64,000 nt of DNA. Origin: Iocasia fonsfrigidae. GTDB taxonomy: Bacteria > Bacillota > Halanaerobiia > Halanaerobiales > DTU029. The notes beneath the pieces are model-generated. The model saw only the letters and a list, made by a program, of their open reading frames with translations, was not told the origin of the DNA and did not search any database. The stretch covers positions 2,522,137 to 2,586,136 of the forward strand of contig NZ_CP046640.1 in the NCBI RefSeq assembly GCF_017751145.1, in the 5' to 3' direction. The translations under genes and the position numbers were made by a program. Below, piece by piece: positions 18,121 through 27,887 of the stretch; position 1 is the first letter of the stretch, and each line of letters opens with the position of its first letter.

Positions 18121-18903
18121 TTACAAATTAAAAATCCTCTGAATTTCTTTTACCTTTGAACGGCTAACAACTACCTCTGTCTCCCTCTTATCATTCATTA
18201 CCACCTGATAATTTCCCTTAAACCAAGGGATAATCTCCTTAACTTTATTTAAATTAATTATATAGCTGCGATGTATCCTTAAAAACTTATGCCTCTGTAG
18301 CTTTTCAGCCAATTCACAGAGTGTTGCCGAGACTTCATACTCTTCATCAACAGTTTTAGCATATATCCTGGAACTTTTGGAGTGTAATAAAACAATATCA
18401 TCATATTTTACTAATTTCAGATGTCCGCGCTTACCCTGTACAGCCAGCTTATTAATTCCTGTATTTTCCCTTTTTTGTTCAGTACCTGCTATCTTATCAA
18501 TTAAAACCTCTAACTTATCTTTCATTTTCTTATTATAAATTGTTTTTTTAACCTTTTTAATGATTTCACTCAATCTATCTTCTTCATATGGTTTAAGCAA
18601 ATAATCGACCGCATTAACTGCAAAGGCTTCTACTGCATACTGGTCATAGGCTGTCACAAAGACTATCACAGGCTCAAACTTAGTATCCTTTATCTCCCTG
18701 GCCACCTCCATCCCGGTTTTCCCAGGCATTTGAATATCTAAGAATACTAAGTCTGGCTCTGCCTTTTTTATATATTCCAGGGCTTCAAGACCATTTTCGG
18801 CCTGATAAAGCAGCTCAACTTCATTGATATTCTCCAGCAAAAAAGCCAGTTCGTTTCGTGCTGGATATTCGTCATCAGCAATAATTGTCCTGATCTTAGT
18901 CAT
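18121..18903 (-). CDS. LytTR-family response regulator (260 aa)
   Basis: Receiver domain at residues 1-120 with the acidic pair D10-D11, phospho-acceptor D56 (LDIQMPG), the T/S switch in VTAYDQYAV and the lysine in LLKPYE. A LytTR DNA-binding domain follows at about 160-258 (RIHRSYIINLNKVKEI, VVSRSKVKEI). It is the partner of the LytS-type kinase encoded just upstream. The nearest divergent gene encodes a CstA transporter, matching the known BtsSR/YpdAB and LytST logic in which such pairs control transport of pyruvate or similar compounds. The target here is inferred from position. Confidence 0.93.
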   Translation of the reverse strand: MTKIRTIIADDEYPARNELAFLLENINEVELLYQAENGLEALEYIKKAEPDLVFLDIQMPGKTGMEVAREIKDTKFEPVIVFVTAYDQYAVEAFAVNAVDYLLKPYEEDRLSEIIKKVKKTIYNKKMKDKLEVLIDKIAGTEQKRENTGINKLAVQGKRGHLKLVKYDDIVLLHSKSSRIYAKTVDEEYEVSATLCELAEKLQRHKFLRIHRSYIINLNKVKEIIPWFKGNYQVVMNDKRETEVVVSRSKVKEIQRIFNL

Positions 18904-18938
18904 AAATAACCCCTTCCATCTAGTAGTTAATGAGTCTG

Positions 18939-19095
18939 TTCGAAAAGTACCAGTATATATCGCTGGGGATTATACATCCCTTCACTCAACTAACACCACA
19001 GGCACTCCGTATTTAAACAAACCATACTAGAACAGTTTAAGGTTGTACCTTAACTTCCTTCAGAGAATATAATCCCCTATTTATATCTTTTCGAA
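18939..19095. repeat. Palindromic repeat Y1 between the two-component genes
   Basis: A 157-bp unit with perfect 9-bp inverted ends TTCGAAAAG (18939-18947) and CTTTTCGAA (19087-19095), and an inner GGGGATTATACATCCC / ATATAATCCCC stem. About 150 bp recur at 20838-20984. A 50-base core, CACCACAGGCACTCCG onward, also resembles the core of the larger repeats at 44128 and 55427. Confidence 0.85.
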
Positions 19096-19108
19096 CATAC
19101 ACTTAATA

Positions 19109-20794
19109 TTAATTGACTTTTAAAGGAAGTTTAATCTTAACTATAGTCCCCTGTCCTACTTGACTATCAATATCTATACCATATTCTGTACCGCAGATTT
19201 TCTGAATTCTTTGATTGGCATTACTTATACCAATACCACAGTCCTGTCCATAACCAGGCTGTAGAATATTTTTAATATATTCTGCTGGAATACCAGCGCC
19301 ATTATCTTGAACATAAATCAATAAGTTGTGTTCTGCTCTTTCAGCTGTCATAGTTATCTTACCTAGATCAGTTTTATTAGCAAACCCATGCTTGATGGCA
19401 TTCTCCACCACAGGCTGCAAAACAAAAGGAGGCATCTGACAATTTAATAATTCATCTGCAATTTCTATTTCTATCTCCAGCTTTGAACCAAAACGAGCCT
19501 TTTCTATTTCAATATAATAAGAAGTAGATCGTAACTCTTCCTGAAGGGTTACTGACCCCTTATTTTCTTTTAATGTCTGCCGGAAAAACTTAGCCAGTTT
19601 TATTAAAAGACCCCTGGCTGCTTGAGGATTGGTCCTACAAAATGAGCTTATAGTATTTAGGGCATTAAAAAGAAAGTGGGGATTAATCTGAGCCTGAAGG
19701 GCTTTTAATTCCATCTCTGTTGTCAGTTGAGCCTGTTTCTCCAGATTAGAAATCTGTAACTGTGTGGACAAAAGCCTGGATATTCCCCTGGCCAGTTCTA
19801 TATCTACCTCTGTAATACTATCTTCCTGGTCTTTATATAATTTAATTACCCCAATAACATCATTATTATGCTTTAAAGGGGCAATAACCGCTGATTTTAA
19901 GGTACAGTTTTTTACCGGACAACCCACTTCTTCTTTACTTGCAGCAACAGTCAACCTAGCTGTTTTCAGGACTTCTTTAGTAGCCCTAGTGATCATCGCC
20001 TCCCCTGCTTGATGATGGTCTTCTCCCATTCCACAATGGGCCAGTATCTTTTCCCGATCTGTTATTGAAACCGCATTAACCTCGGTTATTTTTAAAATAA
20101 TTCTAGCTGTTTCCAGTGCTGAATCATAGTTTAACCCATCTCTTAGATAAGATATTGTTTGGTTAGCTATCTTTAAGGCCTTATATGACTGCAGAGCAAG
20201 TAACTCCTGCCTCTTTTTCTGATTGTTATGCAGAACATTAATAAATAACATTATCCCCAGGGCATTACTGGTAATCATCGGTAAGGCAATAATCTTTACC
20301 AATTCCACAGCTTCATAAAATGGTTGACTTAAATAAGCCACCAATAGCATCTCCAATGATTCAATAAGCACTCCTAATACAAAACTCTCCAGAAGGCTTA
20401 TTTTATCATAGGACCTATAGTAATAAACCAGGCCTCCTATTAGACCTGCCAGGGTTGTTGATAAGGCACAGGCAACAGCAGTAAATCCACCCAGAAAATA
20501 ACGGTGTAAACCCCCGATTAAGCCAGCTGAAAAACCAACCAGGGGACCACCGAGCAAGCCGCCAATAACAGCACCAATAGCCCTGATGTTAGCATAAGCA
20601 CCATGGATATATATTCCTAGATAGGTCCCAGATAGGGATAACAAACCAAAGAAAACTATTAATAGTAATTTATATTTCTTCTGCAGACGGCGTGAAGTTA
20701 AACGGGAGAACAAAGAGGTTTCCATTACAAGCAGCCGGGCAGCAACTGCTACAACAGCCATACTCTTAATTAAATCAAATAATAATTGTGTCAT
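19109..20794 (-). CDS. LytS-type sensor histidine kinase (561 aa)
   Basis: Membrane sensor kinase. Residues 1-190 form the LytS-type multi-helix region (5TM-5TMR_LYT), with glycine-rich loops such as GAVIGGLLGGPLVG. A GAF-like domain follows at about 220-345 with an unusual cysteine cluster (CPVKNC). The His_kinase phospho-acceptor is in QAQINPHFLFNALNT, and the ATPase part has VENAIKHG and DNGAGIP. ATG 20794 follows a TTGGAG site; an in-frame ATG at 20812 lies before that site. It is followed by the response regulator but separated from it by repeat Y1, and repeat Y2 lies just upstream. Confidence 0.92.
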   Translation of the reverse strand: MTQLLFDLIKSMAVVAVAARLLVMETSLFSRLTSRRLQKKYKLLLIVFFGLLSLSGTYLGIYIHGAYANIRAIGAVIGGLLGGPLVGFSAGLIGGLHRYFLGGFTAVACALSTTLAGLIGGLVYYYRSYDKISLLESFVLGVLIESLEMLLVAYLSQPFYEAVELVKIIALPMITSNALGIMLFINVLHNNQKKRQELLALQSYKALKIANQTISYLRDGLNYDSALETARIILKITEVNAVSITDREKILAHCGMGEDHHQAGEAMITRATKEVLKTARLTVAASKEEVGCPVKNCTLKSAVIAPLKHNNDVIGVIKLYKDQEDSITEVDIELARGISRLLSTQLQISNLEKQAQLTTEMELKALQAQINPHFLFNALNTISSFCRTNPQAARGLLIKLAKFFRQTLKENKGSVTLQEELRSTSYYIEIEKARFGSKLEIEIEIADELLNCQMPPFVLQPVVENAIKHGFANKTDLGKITMTAERAEHNLLIYVQDNGAGIPAEYIKNILQPGYGQDCGIGISNANQRIQKICGTEYGIDIDSQVGQGTIVKIKLPLKVN

Positions 20795-20837
20795 AATATA
20801 TCTCCAATACATTATTATATTTCTATGTTACTTAAAA

Positions 20838-20984
20838 AATTTTCACCGCCAGGGATTATATATCCCTTAACTCAACGGTAACACCACAGGCACTCCGTAT
20901 TTAAACAAACCATACTAGAACAGTTTAAGGTTGCACCTTAACTTCGTTCAGGGATATATAATCCCCTATTTATATTTTTTCGAA
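20838..20984. repeat. Palindromic repeat Y2 upstream of the sensor kinase
   Basis: Second copy of Y1 in the same orientation. It keeps the inner stem (AGGGATTATATATCCC / GGGATATATAATCCC) and the right end TTTTTTCGAA, but lacks the left TTCGAAAAG terminus. Confidence 0.83.
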
Positions 20985-21217
20985 CACACACTTAAAGAAT
21001 AATAAATTAATTTGTAATTGTCAATTAATAAGCAGTAAAACTCCCTTGTATCATTGTTATTTATCTTCAGATAATGTAAATTAACCTCGATTTTTAACTA
21101 TTCAGCGGAAATTTATTATTTTATTTAAAAGTTGTTTTATAATAATCATATGTTAACAATAAATTTATAACTTCCATAAGTAGTTAACAAAATACTTTCA
21201 AGGAGGATAAATAAACT
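20985..21217 (+). promoter_or_regulatory. Leader of the CstA gene with a repeated GTTAACAA motif
   Basis: This stretch holds no gene. GTTAACAA occurs at 21152-21159 and again at 21183-21190, 31 bp (about three helical turns) apart, close upstream of the start codon. LytTR regulators usually bind such direct repeats, so these are candidate sites; the match to known LytTR consensus sequences is not strong. Confidence 0.3.
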
Positions 21218-22636
21218 ATGATATCTTTTATGACAGCATTACTGGTCTTAATTCTTGGTTACTGGATTTATGGTAAGATGGTCGAAAGGGTTTTTGGGGC
21301 TGACGCAAATCACAAAACCCCAGCATATCTCAAAGAAGACGCAGTAGATTATGTCCCATTAAGCTGGCCTAGGGTTTTTTTGATTCAATTGCTAAACATT
21401 GCCGGCCTTGGTCCTATTTTTGGGGCAATTGCTGGAGCATTATTTGGTCCAGCAGCATTTCTATGGATAGTATTGGGGTCTATCTTTGCCGGAGGTGTTC
21501 ATGATTATCTATCAGGGATGTTATCTGTACGTAATGGAGGAGCCAGTATCTCAGAGATAGTAGGTGAATACTTAGGAGAAGGTGCCCGTAAATTCATGAG
21601 AGTCTTTTCCATTATCTTACTGGTTTTAGTTGGAACAGTTTTCATGACTGGTCCAGCTGGATTACTGGCTAATATGACGGGTTTCCACCTTAATTTCTGG
21701 TTAGCCATTATAATTGCCTATTACTTCCTGGCAACTGTTTTACCAGTAGATAAGATAATTGCCAAATTTTATCCTGTTTTAGGTGGTTCTTTATTGATTA
21801 TGGCAGTTGGTATTGCTGGAGGATTAATTATCGGCGACTACAATATCCCTGAAATCACTTTAAGCAACCTTCATCCCCAGGGATTGCCTTTCTGGCCTTT
21901 ATTATTTGTAACCATAGCCTGTGGAGCTATTAGTGGTTTTCATGCTACCCAATCACCTTTAATGGCTAGATGCTTACAAAATGAAAAACACGGTAGAAAA
22001 ACCTTCTATGGTGCCATGATTGCCGAAGGTGTAATCGCCCTGATCTGGGCAGCAGCAGCTATGACATTATTTGGTAGTACTGAGGGCCTGGCAACTGCCA
22101 TGGCCAATAATGGTGGAGCAGCCGGAATCGTAAAACTGGTCAGTGATAATATGTTAGGAGTCTTTGGCGGTATATTAGCTATGTTAGGTGTTATAGCCCT
22201 ACCTGTAAGTTCTGGTGATACTGCTTTTCGTAGTGCACGCCTGATCCTGGCGGATATCTTTAAGCTAGAACAGACCAATAAGGCCAATAGATTCAAATTG
22301 GCTATACCAATGTTTATTATTGGAATCATTCTATCCCAGATGGATTTTAGCATAATCTGGCGTTATTTTGCCTGGTCTAACCAAACACTAGCTATGATAG
22401 CCCTCTGGGCAGGAGCAGCCTATTTAAAATTAAACAAGAGATTTCACTGGATAGCCAGTATACCTGCTACCTTTATGACTGCTGTTTCTATCTCCTATAT
22501 TATAATTGCCCCTGAAGGGCTTGGTATCCAGGGTCCAATATCATCTATCATTGGTATTCTAGCAGCCCTGACTGCTCTAGTAACTTTCCTTATTAAAGGG
22601 GGAGAAAAAGTTCAGATTGATAATAAGGCGGCTTAA
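21218..22636 (+). CDS. CstA-family transporter (472 aa)
   Basis: Carbon-starvation-protein family membrane transporter, a family that includes pyruvate and peptide importers. Family signatures are present: an N-terminal helix with GYWIYGKMVERVFG, VPLSWPRVFLIQLLNIAGLGPIFGAI, GGVHDYLSGMLSVRNGG and SGFHATQSPLMARCL. About a dozen hydrophobic helices are visible. At 472 residues it is the short clostridial form; E. coli CstA is about 700. It is divergent from the LytS/LytT genes and starts after AAGGAGG at a good distance. Substrate is probably a small carboxylate such as pyruvate by family analogy; this is inference. Confidence 0.9.
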   Translation: MISFMTALLVLILGYWIYGKMVERVFGADANHKTPAYLKEDAVDYVPLSWPRVFLIQLLNIAGLGPIFGAIAGALFGPAAFLWIVLGSIFAGGVHDYLSGMLSVRNGGASISEIVGEYLGEGARKFMRVFSIILLVLVGTVFMTGPAGLLANMTGFHLNFWLAIIIAYYFLATVLPVDKIIAKFYPVLGGSLLIMAVGIAGGLIIGDYNIPEITLSNLHPQGLPFWPLLFVTIACGAISGFHATQSPLMARCLQNEKHGRKTFYGAMIAEGVIALIWAAAAMTLFGSTEGLATAMANNGGAAGIVKLVSDNMLGVFGGILAMLGVIALPVSSGDTAFRSARLILADIFKLEQTNKANRFKLAIPMFIIGIILSQMDFSIIWRYFAWSNQTLAMIALWAGAAYLKLNKRFHWIASIPATFMTAVSISYIIIAPEGLGIQGPISSIIGILAALTALVTFLIKGGEKVQIDNKAA

Positions 22637-22664
22637 AGAACAATGCTTAAAACTTAATATAAAA

Positions 22665-22701
22665 ATTGCAAAAGGGATAAAAAAATTATCCCTTTTGCAA
22701 T
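22665..22701 (+). terminator. Terminator-like hairpin after cstA
   Basis: Perfect 16-bp stem ATTGCAAAAGGGATAA / TTATCCCTTTTGCAAT, with five bases in the loop. The following bases are only moderately T-rich. Confidence 0.65.
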
Positions 22702-22733
22702 GATATATTGAAAGTTTGATTTATATAAATATC

Positions 22734-22817
22734 CTAGTCACAGATGACTATCATATCAGGCTGCTCAATATTTTTATCTTCTTGTTTATGCCTGAATATA
22801 AATAAAAAGCCAGTATC
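22734..22817 (-). pseudogene. Possible Uma2-type nuclease remnant
   Basis: A 27-codon open stretch ending at TAG 22734 reads KNIEQPDMIVICD, similar to the QPDxxVVCD active-site strand of Uma2 (DUF820) nucleases. There is no start and no further homology, so this is a weak call. Confidence 0.25.
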
Positions 22818-22831
22818 TAATTAAATTAATT

Positions 22832-23989
22832 CTAAAAAGTCCCCTCAACATTCAGGACCTTATTTCCACTTGCCTTTTTATTAAAACTTGAATTATCAAT
22901 TCTTTCCTGTAATTTTTCATAAAAGAGGTCTTCATCTATGGGCAGGTCTACCCAGTCATCAGTCCAGGAGGATAAAAGCATTGCATTTGACAGCATTAAA
23001 GCATTGATTCCCTCTTCACCAGGTGCTATTAAGCTACTACCATTTAAGATTGCAGCCACCCAGTTGTTCAGAATTCCAATATGTTCTGGATTATCCCCAT
23101 CTATAGGTATTTCACATTCCCAACATTCCGGCTGTCCAAATCCCCCCTGATATTCTTTGTTAAACTGTCTTTCTGGGGTCCGCAACCTCCTGAAAGTAAG
23201 TCTATCCCCTTCAACAATAATTTTTCCTCTGTTACCTGCGATTTCAAAACGATTTGTTTCTGGAGAGATACCAGTAGATGTGACAAAAACACCAGTAGCA
23301 CCATTTTCATATTCTACATAAGCAGTTACATCATCTTCTACTTCAATATCATGATATTTACCAAAATGTGAAAAGGCACGTACTCTTACAGGCATACCAC
23401 AGGTCCACTGCCAGATATCAAGCTGGTGTGGATCCTGGTTTAATAAAACACCACCACCTTCCCCTTTCCAGGTAGCCCTCCAGCCCCCATGATCATAATA
23501 ACTTTGTGGACGGTACCAATCAATTACCCAGTTAGTTCTCTTGATTTCACCAAGTTCTCCTGCATCCAGTAAATCCTTTAATTTCCGGTAGATAGGCCTA
23601 GTCCTTTGATTATACATAATAGAGAATACTTTATCAGCTTTAGCCGCTACTTCATTCATTTTACGAACTGCCTTAGTATAAACACCTGCCGGTTTTTCAA
23701 TCATTACATGTAAACCATGTCCAAAACCCTCAATCGCCAGTGCTGGATGATGATAATGAGGGGTGGCAATAATAACCCCCTCTATATCAGCATCTCTATA
23801 AAAATCATCTGTATTATTAAAAAGTTCTACTTCATTACCCAACTCTTCCCGGGCCCAATCAAGTCTGGTCTGATCAAGGTCACATACTGCTGTAAGCAGG
23901 GCATTTTTCACCTTCCCTTTAATTATATTAACTGCATGACTGCTGCCCATGTTACCAAGACTAATAATTCCAATTTTTACCTTATTCAT
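22832..23989 (-). CDS. Gfo/Idh/MocA-family oxidoreductase (385 aa)
   Basis: NAD(P)-dependent sugar or polyol dehydrogenase. The N-terminal Rossmann fold has GIISLGNMGSSHA, then the signature EKPAGVYTKA near residue 95, and the C-terminal domain carries DPHQLDIWQW with the catalytic-type His. The length is normal. Its ATG overlaps the stop of the upstream isomerase (ATGA, 4 bp), so the two are translationally coupled. Oxidoreductase plus TIM-barrel isomerase is the arrangement of inositol-like or keto-sugar pathways; the substrate is unknown. Confidence 0.88.
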   Translation of the reverse strand: MNKVKIGIISLGNMGSSHAVNIIKGKVKNALLTAVCDLDQTRLDWAREELGNEVELFNNTDDFYRDADIEGVIIATPHYHHPALAIEGFGHGLHVMIEKPAGVYTKAVRKMNEVAAKADKVFSIMYNQRTRPIYRKLKDLLDAGELGEIKRTNWVIDWYRPQSYYDHGGWRATWKGEGGGVLLNQDPHQLDIWQWTCGMPVRVRAFSHFGKYHDIEVEDDVTAYVEYENGATGVFVTSTGISPETNRFEIAGNRGKIIVEGDRLTFRRLRTPERQFNKEYQGGFGQPECWECEIPIDGDNPEHIGILNNWVAAILNGSSLIAPGEEGINALMLSNAMLLSSWTDDWVDLPIDEDLFYEKLQERIDNSSFNKKASGNKVLNVEGTF

Positions 23990-24909
23990 TGTTTAAGCTC
24001 CTCCTTAATTCCCGTCTGTATCTCATCAATAAGTTCCATAAAACGTTTTCCATATTCTACATAGGTATTATATTTAGCATCTTCTTCACTAATATCATTA
24101 TTTTCATGATAAACCATACCCATATGTGGTTCTATAGAAAAACCACCATCATAACCATTTTTCAGTAGGTCCTTAACTATCCTTTTTACTTCTCCATCTC
24201 CCTCTCCTGGAAAAGTATATTCCATCTCCGGAAAGATACCATCAGTATCTTTCAGAAAGCGGCCATCTTTAATGTGAACATATTTAATATGGTCTTTTAA
24301 TTGTTGATAAGCCTCCCAGGAAGTCTGTTTTTTATATGGAAGTTTACCTATTCTATTATCAGCCATTAAGGGATTACCAGTATCAAAAACAATCTTAAAA
24401 TATGGAGAGTCCACTCTATCCAGTAATTTATTCATGTGCTCATAAGACTGGGAAAAATAGTTCATACAATTTTCATGAACATATATAATTCCGTTTTCTT
24501 CACACATTTTAACTAAAATATTCAACCTATCAATTATCTTTTCTTCTAAGTCAGGATTTACCGGTGGTAGGTTTTTAAGAATACCAAAACTCATCCCCCT
24601 GATCATCCTGGTGCCTAACTTTTTCATTCTGGGAATTGCCCTTGCTAACTCTGTAATACTAGTTTTAAATGACTGCTCATCTCTAGGGTCTTTAGCCCAA
24701 TTAGCTACAGTACTGCCAAAACAATTTACTTTAATACCATTTTCCTGAAGTTTTTGATAGACCTCTGCAAACTCTTCATCAGAAATATCAGTAATATTAC
24801 AACTATCAATATTCCTTGCTTCGATATTTTTCCATTCCAATTCTTTTGTCGCCTCTATTTGCCTATTAATCGAAATAGCAGCTTCATCTGCAAAACCTGA
24901 ATAATACAT
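23986..24909 (-). CDS. Sugar phosphate isomerase/epimerase, TIM-barrel family (307 aa)
   Basis: Xylose-isomerase-like TIM barrel (AP endonuclease 2 superfamily, relatives of IolE and hydroxypyruvate isomerase). Visible markers are ENCMNYFSQ at about 147, DTGNPL at about 180, HIKDGRF at about 213 and a GEGDGEV loop followed by SIEPHMG, which together give the usual acidic and histidine metal ligands. It is first in a two-gene operon with the coupled dehydrogenase. A role in isomerising an oxidised sugar produced or used by the dehydrogenase is inferred from the pairing. Confidence 0.85.
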   Translation of the reverse strand: MYYSGFADEAAISINRQIEATKELEWKNIEARNIDSCNITDISDEEFAEVYQKLQENGIKVNCFGSTVANWAKDPRDEQSFKTSITELARAIPRMKKLGTRMIRGMSFGILKNLPPVNPDLEEKIIDRLNILVKMCEENGIIYVHENCMNYFSQSYEHMNKLLDRVDSPYFKIVFDTGNPLMADNRIGKLPYKKQTSWEAYQQLKDHIKYVHIKDGRFLKDTDGIFPEMEYTFPGEGDGEVKRIVKDLLKNGYDGGFSIEPHMGMVYHENNDISEEDAKYNTYVEYGKRFMELIDEIQTGIKEELKQ

Positions 24910-25097
24910 TTTAATCCCCCTTATTTTATGTTTTTAAAATCTAATAATTAGTTCATAATATAATTATAAATCATTTTTTCGATAAAAACAAAACACCCTT
25001 GTTGTTACAGAGGAAACATAATTTTTAGAATAAATCTTAATTGTAACAGGTAAAATAAGCAAAGTAAATCTAATTTCCACAAGAAGGTGTTCATTAT

Positions 25098-27824
25098 ATG
25101 AAATATTATCAAGAGAAAATTGAAGAGATTTTTTCCACATTAAATACCGATATAGAAGGCCTTTCCAATAAAGAAGCCGAGAAAAGATTAACAAAATATG
25201 GAGAAAACAAGCTATCAGTTAAAAAAGAACGTAGTAAATTACTTCTTTTCTTTTCACAATTTAAAGATATATTAACAATTATGTTATTAGTAGCGTCTAC
25301 TTTATCCTTATTTATCGGTAGTTACCGTGATGCAGGTATCATGCTTGCCATAGTAATTATTAATGTTATAGTGGGTTTTGCTCAGGAAAATAAGGCTGAA
25401 GCAATCATGTCTTCCCTAAAAAAACTCGTTCAATCGCCTGCTAAAGTTTACAGAGATAAAAAAATTCAAAAACTTAAACAGGAGAAAATAGTACCGGGTG
25501 ATATTGTAGTTCTGGAAGAAGGAGATAAAACCCCAGCAGATTTAAGGATTATAGAGGCATTTAACCTCAGAATTAATGAAGTATCATTAACGGGTGAATC
25601 TTTACCCCAGGAAAAACATAGTAACTGTCTTAAGGAAGAGAGTTCTCTAGGTGACCAGGCTAATATGGCTTTTCTGGGAACTAATGTAGCTTCTGGCTCA
25701 GCTAAAGGGGTAGTAGTCAGAACTGGCATGGAAACAGAAATGGGGAAAATAGCCTCTTTAACCCAAGAAGAAAACAAATCACAAACACCCTTACAAAAAG
25801 AGCTAGGAGTTGTAGCCAGTAGACTGGCTATTTTTGCCATAATAATTGGATTTATCTTATTTGGAATAAGTCTATACCGGGGACTAGGCCTATACTTTGC
25901 TCTACTTTACGGACTAGGGATTACAGTTGCTATTGTCCCCCAGGCCCTGCCTATGCAGATCACAGTAGCACTTTCCCAGGGGGTAGACCGTCTTGCCCAG
26001 AAAAATGCTGTTGTAAAAAAACTCTCTTCTGCTGAAACCCTCGGTTCAACAAATGTTATTGCTACTGATAAAACTGGTACCCTTACCAAAAATGAGATGA
26101 CTGTTAAAACTGTCTGGTTTGACGGTAAAGAGTATGAGATTACTGGACTGGGGTACCAACCTGAGGGGGATATCCTTGACCAAAATGGCAAAGCACTGGA
26201 TAAAAAAGAAATTGAAAAACTCTCCTGTTTATTTGAGGCTGCAACAATGGCCTCTAATGCAGAAATTCACCCACCAGATGAAAACCATGCTAACTGGTAT
26301 CCCATAGGTGATCCTACTGAGGCCGCTTTAATAACACTTTCAACCAAGCTAGGTGTACGTTCACCTAATGAAGATAAAGAAAACCCGGAAATACATGAAT
26401 TCAGTTTTGATTCCAAGCGTAAAAGAATGAGTTCGATCAGGGAAATTGAGGATAAAAACATTTTAACTATGAAAGGTGCTATTAATAGCATCCTCACAAT
26501 TACAAGACATATCTATTGTGATGGTAAAAAAGTAACCATTACTGAAAAAGATAAAAAAGAGCTAAATAAATTAAATGAAAAATACTCAAAAAATGCCATG
26601 CGGGTACTGGCTGTTGCCTACCGCAGACTAGAACAGAGTGAAAAAGATTATGTGATAGAGGAAATTGAGAGGGATGTTGTTTTTCTGGGTCTAGTCGCCA
26701 TGATTGACCCCCCTAAAGAAGGGGTCAAAGAAGCAATTGCTGATGCCCATACTGCCCAGATAGACACCTTTATCATGACCGGAGACCATGCTATTACCGC
26801 TAAAGCCATTGGAGAAGAGATAAATTTAGGTGCAGGAAAGGATATACCTGTTTTTACCAGTAAAGAACTAAACGACATTTCAGACAATAAATTAAAAAAA
26901 ATAATGCAGCAACATAAATCCTTAATTTTTTCCCGGGTCTCACCTGAAGATAAACTACGTATCGTCAAAAATCTGAAAGAACAAAATAAAATCGTAGCTG
27001 TTACTGGAGATGGGGTTAATGATGCTCCGGCACTGAAAAGTGCCCATATCGGTGTTGCCATGGGGCAAATGGGTACCGATGTCTCCAAAGAAGCAGCAGA
27101 ACTTGTACTACTCGATGACAGTTACCCCACACTGGTACAGGCCATTAAAGAAGGAAGAACCATCTATAATAATCTAAAAAAAACAGTGCTGGCTTCCCTG
27201 ACAACCAATGGTGCTGAACTGGCAATTGTTCTTTTTGGGTTAATTGCTTCTACCCTACTGGACTGGCCGATACCTATCCTCGCCATTCAGATCCTCTCTA
27301 TTGACTTATTAGCAGAAATCTTACCGTTAACTGCCCTAACCTTTGACCCTGCTTCCAGAGATTTGATGATTAGAGCACCCCGGGATAAAGATGAACATAT
27401 GCTTAATACCAGTACTGTTCTTGAAGTAGGCTTTTTAGGCCTCCTTATGGGACTACTGGCTTTTATAAACTACTACATCTTTGCTAGTGGAAGAGTAAAT
27501 TTTACAGCTGAACACCCTTTATACCCAAGGGCCACAACGATAACATATTTAACCATTGTTATCTGCCAATTTATCAATATTATGTCCAGACGGTACAAAT
27601 TTAGCTCAATATTCAGTAGTAATTTCTTTAGTAATCGGAAAATGATTTACTCTTTAATTATCTCTATCGCACTGGTTCTGCTAGTTATCTATACACCGAT
27701 AAATTCCTATCTTGAATTTACTCCCCCTTTAACAACAGACTGGCTACTAATTTTCACTGCAGGGGCTATTTATTTACTAAGTTTCGAAGTAATAAAATGG
27801 TTTAAGAGGAAAAACAAATTATAA
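25098..27824 (+). CDS. P-type cation-transporting ATPase, P2-like (908 aa)
   Basis: Membrane cation pump. It has the N-terminal cation-ATPase domain, the actuator motif LTGES, the phosphorylation motif DKTGTLT, the nucleotide-domain stretch FSFDSKRKRMS, and the hinge TGDGVNDAP. About ten helices are visible. In helix 4 the calcium-pump motif PEGLP is replaced by PQALP, so the ion-binding glutamate is missing; helix 5 keeps N-x-x-E (TTNGAE), and helix 6 reads SIDLLAEILP rather than NLVTDGLP. Ion specificity may therefore not be calcium. The gene is monocistronic, facing away from the isomerase operon. It starts at ATG 25098 after AAGAAGG. Confidence 0.9.
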   Translation: MKYYQEKIEEIFSTLNTDIEGLSNKEAEKRLTKYGENKLSVKKERSKLLLFFSQFKDILTIMLLVASTLSLFIGSYRDAGIMLAIVIINVIVGFAQENKAEAIMSSLKKLVQSPAKVYRDKKIQKLKQEKIVPGDIVVLEEGDKTPADLRIIEAFNLRINEVSLTGESLPQEKHSNCLKEESSLGDQANMAFLGTNVASGSAKGVVVRTGMETEMGKIASLTQEENKSQTPLQKELGVVASRLAIFAIIIGFILFGISLYRGLGLYFALLYGLGITVAIVPQALPMQITVALSQGVDRLAQKNAVVKKLSSAETLGSTNVIATDKTGTLTKNEMTVKTVWFDGKEYEITGLGYQPEGDILDQNGKALDKKEIEKLSCLFEAATMASNAEIHPPDENHANWYPIGDPTEAALITLSTKLGVRSPNEDKENPEIHEFSFDSKRKRMSSIREIEDKNILTMKGAINSILTITRHIYCDGKKVTITEKDKKELNKLNEKYSKNAMRVLAVAYRRLEQSEKDYVIEEIERDVVFLGLVAMIDPPKEGVKEAIADAHTAQIDTFIMTGDHAITAKAIGEEINLGAGKDIPVFTSKELNDISDNKLKKIMQQHKSLIFSRVSPEDKLRIVKNLKEQNKIVAVTGDGVNDAPALKSAHIGVAMGQMGTDVSKEAAELVLLDDSYPTLVQAIKEGRTIYNNLKKTVLASLTTNGAELAIVLFGLIASTLLDWPIPILAIQILSIDLLAEILPLTALTFDPASRDLMIRAPRDKDEHMLNTSTVLEVGFLGLLMGLLAFINYYIFASGRVNFTAEHPLYPRATTITYLTIVICQFINIMSRRYKFSSIFSSNFFSNRKMIYSLIISIALVLLVIYTPINSYLEFTPPLTTDWLLIFTAGAIYLLSFEVIKWFKRKNKL

Positions 27825-27825
27825 A

Positions 27826-27858
27826 AGGACCTTATCTTTTTTAATAAGATCCTTTTTC
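27826..27858 (+). terminator. Terminator after the P-type ATPase
   Basis: AAAAGGACCTTAT pairs imperfectly with ATAAGATCCTTTTT, followed by T. Confidence 0.7.
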
Positions 27859-27887
27859 ATGGAAGTATTTATATATAAATAAATATA

